From positions 20,724,501 through 20,788,500 of the forward strand of contig NC_079879.1 of assembly GCF_029227915.1 (NCBI RefSeq): DNA of 64,000 bases. The letters run 5' to 3'. A program made the position numbers and the translations under genes. Below the pieces are notes generated by a model, which ran no database searches, had not been told where the DNA came from, and was given only the letters and a program-made list of their open reading frames with translations. Below are positions 20,378 through 31,069 of the stretch, in pieces; position 1 is the first letter of the stretch, and every line of letters starts with the position of its first letter. This DNA comes from Hydractinia symbiolongicarpus (lineage: Eukaryota; Cnidaria; Hydrozoa; Anthoathecata; Hydractiniidae).

Positions 20378-23054
20378 TTATTGTGAAATCTTTTTCTCTA
20401 TAAATGTTTTTAATGCAGAGAGCTCGTTGTGCACTTTACTGACTAAGTTATGATCATCTTCAATTAAATATGTCAATTTCTCGATTGCGTTTAAAAGGCT
20501 TCTACATGCTTCTACATTCATTTTTTTCATATTTGTTTTTTTTTTGAATCATAGATTCCCCAACCGCAATATCTTTGTTCGATCCATCTCCAGTTTTAAC
20601 TTCACTCGTAGTATCTTTACCAGAGACAGAAGCTTCAATTTTCTTCTTCTTTTCATCACGTGAAGAAAATTCAAAGATTTTACTCAGTTTGGACACAATG
20701 TTGTGGGAAATCTCAGCAATTTTTACTTTAGTCCCTAAAAGTATGAAAAACTAACTTTATTATTGTGCAACGTATTGTTATTGGCAATATATGACAAATC
20801 ACAATCTTGGACAAAAATATTGAGACAAAGGCAGTTTTTCCTCATTTTTCAAATATGGACAAAAGTGTCAAACAGTCAATGCTCTTCAGGCGGCAGGTTG
20901 CAAAGTCGCTAATTTTGCACACACGTAAGCAAGTCAGACGGGTTTGAATATTTGTTAGTCACACCTGCACACGAAAATAATCCACTTTGGGGGCACGAAT
21001 ACTCCATAATTCGTGAAAAATGGCCATGGTGACGTCAGAACCAATGTAATTTTAAAAATTTGGAATTTGCTAAATAACCTAGGATCCTAAGTCCCCTCTA
21101 AATACTGACAAGTAAATTTTGCCACGTTCAAATTGTGTCAATCTAATATAGAAATAGACTACGCAATCACTTGTGGTAGCGAACTTCGAAATTAGCTGTC
21201 TTGTTTGAAGACATTTTTACCAAGATTGTAGCTGTACGACCGACGTGAAACGCAAAAACGCTTATTTTATGTTATGTAATATCACACACCTTCGTCGACT
21301 CCTTCACATGTATAATTTCCTTTAGTGTAGCGATAATTATTGCGTATAATTTTTTCTCAACACACACACCCACTAAATTGAAACAATTCAGCTTTTTTAA
21401 TTCAAAATGTATAAAACAACGCTTTACTTTATGTAATATAAAGGTCCACCAGAGCAGTAATAAGATATTAATAAGATATGATTATTTTTTGAAAAAATAT
21501 AAAATAGCTACCTGTTGAGGGATGGGAAGACTCTTTTTCAGTTTGAAATTCTGAGCTGTAAGATTTATTCTGATTGTTATCAACAGTCGTAAATTCTGGT
21601 GATATGCGCTTAGCTGATGGCTTCCGCCTGGGTAGTGGAATAGGGTTAGCTGGTAATATAAGCCTAGCTGGCGGTTGTTGTGGTCGGCTGCTGCCATAAT
21701 CTAATTTTTAAACAGCATTACAAAAATACAAACAAAATAGTTCCTTTTTTCTAAAGGCCTTGGAAATTCTTGTATCGGATATTTCAAAAAACGGAAATTT
21801 CAATTAAATGGAATATTCACAACAGTTTAATAGAAAATCTCAAGAGATTACAAAACTTGCATCTTCTGTCCGAGTTCTCCAGCATCATTTTTTGAATTTA
21901 TAAAATAAAACTATACATTTAAACAGATTTGCTTGCATATTGGTTAACTCATGGATATAAATCGTTAGCCTACGCATATCTAAATCCGCCCATCATGTTT
22001 TAGCCCGTTTTGTAAAGTGTAGTAATCTCTGTCTTATACAGCCTTGACACAAAAAAACAAGTTAGTAGCCGTTTTGAATAGATAAACAAAATGCAACAGA
22101 CTAGCTGGGTGAACCAGTTTTATAAGACAAATTGAGCGCAAAAGTGCAGGGCAATCATGCTGCACATGCAGCTAGGTGCTAATAGTTAAGAATTAAAACA
22201 ACCGTTGTTTAAAAAACAAGACAGGATACAGGCCATCGTAACCTTTTCCTAGTAAAATAATTACTCGATAATTTCTATTTTATGGAATAAGTTATTATAA
22301 AAAATTCAACCATTTTTATGTGCCAATTTCCACCACTTTCAGTTAGGTATCCAAAATAGTCCAAAGTGCACCTTAGCTAACAAAAATTCAATTAGTGGAT
22401 ATAACACATAAAAACAATATCGCTGGCTAAAGATAAAAGCACTGAATACAAAACGTAAGAAAAGCATTAACTATTGGACTAGCTGGCTGAGATGCTTCTC
22501 TTAAAATCTTTAAATTGAACTTGCATAGCTAAAAAGGGACAATATATTTATCTTGACATGTCAAAATATGTTAAAAAAAAGTATTAAAAAAAACACTTCA
22601 AACAGAACTACCGATTGCTTCTGTGTTTGTCGTAGTGGCTACGAAAGCAGAAAAACCTGGTTTTAGCATGCAGTATAGCCATCTGTACTAGAATCGTCTA
22701 ACAACATCCTTGCATTTAAAAGACCATCTTTTCGTGTAATTATATTCTGTTGTTGAAATGAATTCCATAAAAGATGTTTTGCGTAGTGGCTCTGAGACTG
22801 AAATTACTGTTCGAATATAGAATTATTAAACAACTGAAATCTCCAATAGGCAAAGGAATCTAAAATTCTTATTACTCCGAAGGAAAAAAGGAAATGGGAA
22901 ATTTGAATTAGCTTTAACGGAATATGCCGCCTAAGTAAACAACAAAGCTTTTTTTCCGCAAGCAAGTTGGATAAATAGATATACTACAGATTGGCATTGA
23001 GAAAACACTTACTATTTCCTGCTAGCGTGTCTGCTACTGTTTTGCATTGCCAAT
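20378..23054 (-). CDS. Unknown protein, 3' part; charged, Pro-rich linker and C-terminal coiled coil; frameshift in last exon
   Basis: Three minus-strand exons have compatible phases: 23013-23054 (WQCKTVADTLAG), 21512-21700 (Pro/Arg-rich, containing PPARLILPANPIPLPRRKP) and 20378-20734 (starting TKVKIAEISHNIVSKLSKIF). Within the last exon a run of ten A residues (T10 on the plus strand, 20536-20545) shifts the frame and gives an early stop at 20502. One base fewer would continue to a convincing helix-forming end (SLLNAIEKLTYLIEDD, VSKVHNELSALKTFIEKK) with the stop at 20378-20380. This could be a sequencing or assembly error or a real mutation. Upstream exons beyond 23054 were not found. I recognise no domain. 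Confidence 0.55.
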
Positions 23055-23737
23055 CTAAAAACAGACAAATTTAAAAACAGCGATACTAAACATTAAAACA
23101 TAAGTCGACAAATGATTAAAGCTTTGTCAAATTAAGTTGGGTTCAGATGTGTTTTGTACACTTTGAGGCATGGCTTAATCCTATTTAGTATAAACGAGAA
23201 GTGAATAGAAAGTTTCCGTTTCAATTTAATTCCGTCGTCTGAATTAAAACTTGGCAAGGTTATAATACAAGACAAAAAAATTAATTTAGCATGGTTATTT
23301 TCTCGCTTACGTCAGCGTTTTCTTGGAACGTTTTCTGTAATTTCAAAATCTAGGAAAATACCATTACTTATTTTAATCGTGTGCTTAAGATAGATCTTGC
23401 CAAAATTTGGGAACTCTTATTTTAATTTTTAGTTAGCAATATAACTGCTTTACATCCAGGTTCTATGAAAACGGAAAAACGGATTACACACAGGTGACAA
23501 GGCTTTAGAAAAATACATTTGCCCAGCATAAAAGAATTTTTAGCATTTTTACGTCGTGACGTCATCAACAGTTGTAGTCAAATTTGTGAACGTGATAAAT
23601 CTATTATTTACATAATTTTATATCAATTTAGCAAGTATTTTAGAACAGATAATACAATTTGAATTTACCAAAGAATATCAAATGAGGACTTTAGGTTGAG
23701 AACAATGTGCCAATGGTTCAGAAAAATATAGAAATAA

Positions 23738-24467
23738 CTAGTCGATAAAGCCCGTGGAAAAATCCACTTGTGCAGATTAAAAACGAAAAAGAAGTGTCAT
23801 TTGAATTTTGATAACGTCAGCAACCCATCCATAAAAAAAATTTAGAAACTTGTTTTCACGTTACATCTATTGTGTAGAAAATGCTGATCAAGAAAATGTA
23901 TATTGTATATGATCATGCGCTTTTGATGAGCGGTTAATGAGTTATAAGGGTTTAAAAATTTTGCCGACGTCAACAAAGACCTGCAAAAACACAAAAAAAA
24001 TGTTTTTAACAACTATATAGATCTAATGCCTTCATCGTATATATCTTAAAACACTGATCAAGAAAATGTATAGGATCATGTACTTTTGATAAACGGTTGC
24101 AGAGATATTACGGTTTAAAGGTTTTTGATAAAGTCACCAATCCGTCCATTCCGAGACGGATTCTGGGACCCATGTTTGGGAAAAATACTCAAATTGTCCT
24201 AGCTGGTCCCTAGTTACCCACGCGGTGAAACATCATTGATGTCACCACCTCGTTTTAAAGTTATTTGGCCTCAAAGTTTTAGGTGCACTGTAATGGCTTT
24301 ATTAATTTACTATAAAATACTGACGGTAAAGTAGTGTTATTGACGTCGCGCCGTAACGACAGAAAATTTAACATATTAGACATGCAATTTTCGGCGATGT
24401 CAAAAAAAAATAGTCATATCAACTTTGCCTGTCACAGACACACGAAACTGGCGTATTATTATATAAA
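23738..24467 (-). mobile_element. Non-autonomous Helitron (minus strand), array member 1
   Basis: Read on the minus strand it starts near TATATAATAATACGCC beside a CAGAC/GTCTG tract. It ends with hairpin GTGGATTTTTCCAC, then GGGCTTTATCGA and CTAG (23738-23741). No Rep/helicase gene is present. It abuts a second copy. Confidence 0.65.
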
Positions 24468-25174
24468 CTAGTCGATAAAGCACGTGAAAAAATCCACTGA
24501 GGCAGGATAAAAATGAAAAAGAAGCGTTATTTGAATTTTGATGACGACAGCAACCCATCCACAAAAAAAATAATTCAGAAGCATGTTTTCACGTTGCCTC
24601 TATTGTGTAGAGCTTAAAGCGCTGATCAAGAAAATGTATATGATCATGTGCTTTTGATGAGCGGTTAATGAGATATAAGGATTTAAATATTTTGCTGACG
24701 TCAGCAATGACACGTCAAAACACACAAAATTATTTTTTAGAAATTTGTATACCGCTTGTCGTATAGGTCTTTAAACACTGATCAAAAAAATGCATAGGAT
24801 CATGTACTTTTGATAAAAACGGTTGCAGAGATATTAAGGTTTGAAGATTTTTTTTATGACATCATCAACCTGTCCATTCCAAAACGGATTCGGGGACCCA
24901 GCGTTAGGAAACTTACCCAAATTGGTCCCAGGTGGTCCTTAGTTACCTATGCGGTGAAATATCATTGACGTCACCACCTCGTTTCCAAGTTATTTGGCCT
25001 TTAAATTTTAAGTGCACTGTAATGACTTCATTAATTTAATATAGAATGTTGACGTTGAAGTAAACATTTGAGACATACTTTTTTCGTCGACTTTAAAGAA
25101 AATTTCGGCGACATCAAAGGAAAATGACGATATCCACTATGACCGTCACATACACTCCGTATTATTATATAAGA
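24468..25174 (-). mobile_element. Non-autonomous Helitron (minus strand), array member 2
   Basis: On the minus strand the 5' end reads TCTTATATAATAATACGG and the 3' end finishes in CTAG at 24468-24471, with a slightly degraded hairpin. It is collinear with the preceding 730-bp copy throughout, so the two form a head-to-tail pair. Confidence 0.65.
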
Positions 25175-25559
25175 TAATTATGGCCAGCCGGGTCAAAATT
25201 TTGGCACTCTTAAAAAACATGCATAGCATTAAAAAGAGTTTCTATACCTACCAATTTTCTGAGACAGATCATAAATTACCTCTTCGACAGGTTCTGTCTA
25301 TAAGTAAAAATAGTGAGTAAAGATTATTATTTCTGAAATTATTTACCCAGGATAGCTACTTCAGTTTCTATTGGTACTGCTATCATCGCGGGTACTGCGG
25401 CGCGGGCTTTTAGTACATTTAAAACTCCCAAGTGGGCTGTGAAAGTCGTGCAAGCACAACAAACGCGGAACTAGACAACAGCCTAAGATATCAACCCTAT
25501 TTTCATGCTAAGCGCCAAGCAGAAAAGACACATTCACACTTTTATAGCCTTTGGCATAA

Positions 25560-25637
25560 CTCTGCCGGGGTATAAGTCCAAGACCTCCCACACTACACTA
25601 CAAGCGAATGCTCTACCACACTGTCACCGGTTGGTTC
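25560..25637 (-). repeat. tRNA-derived SINE head or tRNA pseudogene
   Basis: Minus strand: GTGTGGTAGAGCATTCGCTTG resembles a tRNA box A region, and GGAGGTCTTGGACTTATACC is a decayed box B/T-arm. The body continues left to about 25450. It is not a functional tRNA, because the T-loop is degraded and no clean anticodon arm can be drawn. Confidence 0.5.
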
Positions 25638-26599
25638 AGTCAACAAAAAGTAGAATGTTACGGAAAAATGCTAAAGCATGAAATAAAAAAAGTAGATGCA
25701 GCAGCAGAAACTCCAGCAGCATAAGCAGAAAGAAAAACAACAACAACACGTGATACACGTTTCAGTATATACAAATATATGTCCAAAGTTTTTGTTCAAG
25801 CAGTATCAATCTCCTGAAGATTTACAGAGGAATTTAATAAGCAAGTAGCATTTTTAAACATTAGATTAAATTAATCCTATTAACGATATTGGGTCTGGGA
25901 CGGTAGTGATTTATTACATAACTCTTTTTTGCTCAGTTGCATGGTTATGATACTTCCCGAGATTTAATATTTATCTATGAAACACCTGCATGTCAACGTT
26001 TTAGGTCCCATACATTTTAGAGCCATTATTATTGGCTATCACTCGAAAATACTTATAAAATCTACTAAAATACTTCTAAAAAGATTTCTATGGACGAGTG
26101 TTAAAACCACGAGGGTTTTTTGGTTTTAGTTAACATTGACCAAATATGGAGGATCTTAAATACTAAAAATACCATAACTTTTGATAGTCCAAATGTAATC
26201 ACACTTGGAACTGTGATAATATGTCATAAAAGAAACAAAACGATAGCAACTATTTCTTGCTGTTATCAGGATATTTCCTCTGATATCAACCGAACCTTGA
26301 AATTTGCCCATAATACCACTATCTACTTAGAATTTGATTACTATAGTTCCAAATCGTATTTTAACATTCTGTTTAGAGTGAAGAAATGTAGGTATGCTTA
26401 CTTACTATGAAAGCATATTCACTACCATAATATTCCACATCAACTTCAAGCGTATCTAAAATAAAACAACAGGCTCGCACATCTCAACAATATTCTGAGG
26501 CAATTAGTTATGCTAAATGTAGTTAGCTAGCTAGCTAGGTTACTACATCTTTAATTATTTTCTGCAAATGAAATGGCTGAGCGATTGTTTTAGCTAAAC

Positions 26600-27305
26600 A
26601 GGTAACGACAGGCTGTTCCCTGTGTTTTTATTTAACCGAAGATGCAATGAAGTTTTTTGAAAACGGGTATTACGCCTATACACCTGTTCAACTCTGTTTA
26701 ACTGTACTAAGCGCTTAGCCCAGTATTGACACAAGAGACTGTTTTTTTGGAAAACGATGTTACGCCTATGTGCATGTATAACGTGGTTTACCTCTACTAT
26801 ACGGTTCAACCCACTGTGACAATTAATTTTTAAAGTTAGTCCATGTAAGCACTGTTTACCTGGACTAACCGCTGAGCCCTGTGTTATCAATGGATTGGTT
26901 CTTGCATTTTGAGTTTGCGAGAAAGTTTTTTTCACAGGGGTATTCTCCCTATACGCCTGTGCAACACGGTGTAACTGTCCTAAGCGCTGAGCTTGGTGTC
27001 ACGATTAATTTTTTAACTTTCACAAAAACTTACCCCACAAAATATAATAACATTGACCGATTGTTTTTGCTATAATAGAGTAACAACGGTTTGTAAACTC
27101 TGTTTCTATTCCAGCTATCTTTGCAGGAAAGTTACTTTTTGAAAAATGTGTTACCGTCGCAACATTATAATAGTGTTTGCGCTTCATTTGATTTACGACA
27201 TACTATATGCCTTTACTTAAGCGCTCCACCTGACCGTGTTCAACGCCGGGTCACACCTTTACTTGTGGCTTAATCTGGCGTTTCGACACCGGGTCTCCCG
27301 GCTAA
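26600..27305 (+). mobile_element. Helitron-like element with internal ~120-bp tandem repeats (second locus)
   Basis: It carries the same tandem block as 15440-15960 (ggctgttccctg, tattacgcctata, gtttac units) and the same downstream block (gagtaacaacggtttgtaaactctg). It ends ACACCGGGTCTCCCGG then CTAA at 27302-27305. The stem CCGGG/CCCGG followed by CTRR is the expected Helitron terminus, and the next base starts another TC-type 5' end. Confidence 0.6.
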
Positions 27306-28010
27306 TCTTATATGTTAATCCTATTGCGTGAGTGAGCAAGTGAGCCAATGGCACAAAAATCACGGGTCAGTCTCTTATTTCTTAAGCATTGTCTCTCCAA
27401 AGCAGGGCTTTACGCTAAAATTCACTAAGTTAAAAAAAATCACATAGCGGAGGTTTATTTCTATTCATGTTAAAGAAGCATAGAGCCGTAACGGTTAATA
27501 ATAGTACAAGTTTACCCCCGGTTTAGCATGCGCCTGCCGTATCTCACGGAAAAAAGTTGTTTACCAACTAAAAAGAAAAAGCTGAAACGAAGAATGCTGT
27601 CTCTTTTTTATATATTTTGTACTCATTTCTAAAATTAATTCTGCACCAAGTTCTTTGTTCTTATTAATCTTTTATTTTTGTGTTCTGGGACCGCGGTTGC
27701 TACTATCGCATTCAAATATAATTCGTATACAAAATGTAACAAGAAAACAAACTGCTGCTGTCGAGTATTAAGGTTGGTATTAGTTAGAAATATTTTATAT
27801 AGAGAAGGAAAATGTACGATGATATAACGTCAGAAAGAGAACTGATTGAAAAATGTATCAGACAATTGCATACATTTTCAATCCGTTTTCCTTCTGACGA
27901 CGCGAAATTTATTAATCGAAGTAAAAAACTGATTGGACTTTTATCGAGAAATGCTAGCTAGAGCTACCTACTGAAATAGCAGGTGTGTTGTTTAGAGTAT
28001 CTGGTAAAGA
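27306..28010 (+). mobile_element. Helitron-like repeat, copy A (pairs with 53582-54410)
   Basis: It begins TCTTATATGTTAATCC directly after the preceding CTAA. It shares blocks with 53582-54410: acgctaaaatt-ac-aagttaaaaaaa, cgtatct-acggaaa-aagttgttta-caact, tgttctgggaccg-ggttgct and aaaaaactgattgga-ttttat. Its 3' end is not defined. Confidence 0.6.
27812..27961 (+). CDS. Small 49-aa frame conserved between two repeat copies
   Basis: ATG at 27812 opens a 49-codon frame (MYDDITSERELIEKCIRQ ... SKKLIGLLSRNAS). The corresponding region at about 54205-54345 is clearly related but interrupted by indels. It may be a remnant of a captured exon or a repeat-borne peptide. No domain is recognised. Confidence 0.2.
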   Translation: MYDDITSERELIEKCIRQLHTFSIRFPSDDAKFINRSKKLIGLLSRNAS

Positions 28011-28499
28011 GATAGTTGTGTAACGATTTTGTAACTATTTTAACTTTTCGAACTCAACTTTTCCATAAATAATCCTTGTTGTGTCTTGAGCTTTGAACAG
28101 GTTTTCTTTACGCAAATTTTTTATAAAAATACATAAATATTTTTAACCCAAAGTCATAAACCCACGTAAGTTTCCAATCTAATGTCAATAACCCCTGTAA
28201 CATTTTTACACGTAGGCTGACAAAAAGTTTAACAGAATGTCAGAAACAAAACAATAAAAAATAACTTAACACACGAATTTTAAATGCTACAAAATTTCTT
28301 CCACTTGTCTTATTGCATGTGGTCCCTTGTAAAGTTTACAGGTCATGTGAAATAGATTATAACAAAGGGACTTTCTATTCGAATGCCGTCCCGTTCAAAA
28401 CCACGTATTTGAGCGAACCATATTGCTTATTTTCTATCAAGTGGTTTGTAAAGGTTGCGAGACAAATGTAAACAAAACAAAAATACTCGAAAAACTCGC

Positions 28500-28640
28500 G
28501 CATTTGGGTGGTAAAAAATATCGCGTGTGCAAAAGTGACAGACAGACACACGGAAGCTCTGTATTCTTATAGAGACTAGTCGATAAGGCCCGTGGAAGAA
28601 TCCACTCAGGCACAAGCGAATCAAAAGTGATCTACCAGAT
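28500..28640 (-). mobile_element. Junction of two minus-strand Helitron ends
   Basis: Minus strand: a 5' end TCTCTATAAGAATACAGAGC with GTGTGTCTGTCTGTC sits at 28574 leftward. It abuts the 3' terminus of another copy (GTGGATTCTTCCACGGGCC-TTATCGA-CTAG, ending at 28575). The far ends were not located. Confidence 0.5.
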
Positions 28641-28785
28641 AATAACAACAACCCTTTGATTGGGATAACTGCTTGAACAAAGCCAGCAAAGCAGTCCATA
28701 TGCGTATCGCATTGGATAGTATATCGTTATACCTATCGAATGTTAAATAATGAAGAGACGAATCTAATGCAAAAGTCATTCGAAT

Positions 28786-30555
28786 TTATACTAAAGTCAA
28801 AGAGAATAACATTGGTGAGATGTACGAGATGATTACAACAGTGATTTTGTCGAAAAAACAACCAGAGAATTCCCTGGGATTTGACGATTCACACATGTCT
28901 GCTGACGAAAGGATATTTATAAGAATTTCGGGTGATGATGTAACCATGTTCGATGGTCGCTGTGTTCTTCCTTTATCATTCAAAGAAAAGCAATCAAATC
29001 TACGAGATGTGGTGAAAAAAGACTCTACAGCTTGAAACAAAAGTCTGGCGACATCTGGTATCTTTCACACCATGGAATGTATTACCTAAGAAAACCAAGA
29101 AAACTTTGCGTTTTAGTGGGCTAGACCTGACAAAACAAATTGTTGGAGTTTTGTGTCGATTCCGTCAAAATCGCATTGGTATTATGGCTGATACTCCAGC
29201 TATGTTCTACCAAGCGCTTGCCCCCAAACAACGAGGGTCCTTCTTTCGATTTCTGTTGTGGAAAAATACTGATTTCATTAAACCGCCTTTCAACTTTAAG
29301 ATGAACGTTCAAGTCTTTAGATTTACCTCATCAATAAGTTGCTCTAGCTATGCGCTCAGAAAAACAGCGATCGAAGGTCAAAAACAATATGAACAAGCTG
29401 TATGCGAAACTCATTTATGCGGATGACATGCTGAAATCACGTTATGATGTCCCGACCTCAATCAAGCTGGTGCAAAATGTCAAATCATTATGCAATATAG
29501 GAGGATTTAATCTGTTAAATTTGTCAGAAACAATGAAACTGTCTTCCATGTTATACCAAAGGAAGATATTGGACAGTTAATAAAAAAAGCCAAATTGTTG
29601 AAAGGAATAGATCTACCGATAGAGCCCTATGTGTTTCGTGGAATCTATCATTAGACTTCTTTAAATTCGTGATAGATGTCAAGGCGAAACCTATCACCAG
29701 ATAAGAAGTGCATCAGTAGTATAGTTTTTATATATATAGTATAGTCATCCCTTAAAATTTATGCACGATGCAACAAGGTTGAGACGATAAAAATTCCACA
29801 AGACATCGCGAACGATTGGATCAAGTTCTGGGTTTCTGTTACAATGAGAAGATTCGAACCATTTGTTGCAAATTGTTTTGAAATGACCAATCATCTACAA
29901 GCGTTGAAGATTGGAGATGTGTGAAATCATTGGATAGCCCTGCTAAAATTTCGTCAAGGGAAATTTAGCCACGGTCCTGACTTTTTGTGGACTCCAGAAT
30001 CTTCCAACAACGAATGAGATGTCAACACTTGTGAGTTGAGAAAGGTAATGTCATAAGCAAAGTTGAAAAATCATGGTCGAAAAATGACATTGTGGAACAT
30101 TAAACGGGCACTTAGTTGAGAAAATTGTATCGTATTATTGGATGGATACTACTTTTTGTAGCCAAGAAGAAAAATGCGAGTAACACTAAAGATTGGACAG
30201 TCATCAAAGTACAGAATAATATCACACAGAAGATCGCATTTAAACCGAATTTGATGCGGTGAAGAAAGGGAATTGTGTTGGTCAAAACAACATGATTCCA
30301 AGTCTCAATTCATTCTTTGGTGATTCGACTGGTATAAAAATAAGAAGGTCGAATATTGAATATGAATCAAAACACCCCATATTATTACGGAAAAAACATA
30401 AATTGTCAGAACTGACAATTCGTTGGTGTCATCAAGAATGCATCCAAAGAGGACGATTACATACCTCGCATGAATTACGAACTCGTGGCTATTGGGTCGT
30501 CAATGGAAATAATTGTTTTCGCAAATCCATACATAACTGTGTGATCTGTCAATAA
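28786..30555 (+). pseudogene. BEL/Pao LTR-retrotransposon pol remnant
   Basis: Broken plus-strand pieces in order. Reverse transcriptase N-part: GLDLTKQIVGVLCRFRQ, GIMADTPAMFYQALAP and FRFLLWKNTDF (29118-29320). Catalytic YADD motif (YADDMLKS, about 29418). RNaseH-proximal segment: DRALCVSWN...FVIDVKAKPITR (about 29612-29703). Integrase zinc-binding region: HPILLRKKHKLSELTIRWCHQ, LRTRGYW and C--C (30380-30555). These match the usual BEL/Pao order. Several frameshifts and stops are present, and no LTR pair could be identified. Confidence 0.8.
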
Positions 30556-30639
30556 ATAAGAGGAAGGACAACCGAGGAACTAGCAAATGAGATAGTTGTA
30601 GATTGTAGTTGATCTCATCAATGGATTCACTTCGAGTGG

Positions 30640-31062
30640 ATTTGGGATATCAGTGGATTTGCGCAGTTGGTCAACAGTGATTTTGCATGACTGGTCAACG
30701 CCAGTAAATGATGTTTGAATTGATTTCCGTAGCTAGTCAACACCGGTGGTTTTGGCTTGAATTGATTCTCGTAGCTGCTCGACACGAGTGTATCGGTTCA
30801 AACTGCTCTCCGTAGCGGTTTGACACAAGTAGTTTTAGTTCGAATGATTTCTGTAGCTGGTCAACACCAGTGGTTGTGATTCGAATTGATTTCCGTAGCT
30901 GGTCGACACCAGTGGTTTCCATTCGAATTGATTCGCGTAGCTAGTAGACACCTGTGGTTTTGATTTGAATTGATTCCCGTAGCTAGTCGACACCCGTGGT
31001 TTCAATTCGAATTGATTCCCATAGCTGGACGACACCAGTGGTTTTGATTCGAATTGATTCCC
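30640..31062 (+). repeat. 42-bp minisatellite, about eight to ten units
   Basis: Units begin (g/a)tagctggtcgacaccagtgg and end cgaattgattccc. Starts fall near 30729, 30771, 30812, 30853, 30895, 30937, 30979 and 31021 (41-42 bp spacing). Two degenerate units lie to the left. It follows the integrase remnant directly. Because 42 is a multiple of three, several frames stay open on the minus strand, giving 14-residue repeats such as STSYGNQFE; I treat those as a by-product. Confidence 0.9.
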
Positions 31063-31069
31063 GGTAGTA

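Noticed and set aside
26120-26410. 96-aa open frame
   Set aside because: No domain, no splice or start context, and it lies in repeat-rich DNA.
30640-31062. CRISPR-like array or repeat protein
   Set aside because: Units are contiguous with no spacers, and this is a eukaryotic genome; several frames are open only because the period is 42 bp.
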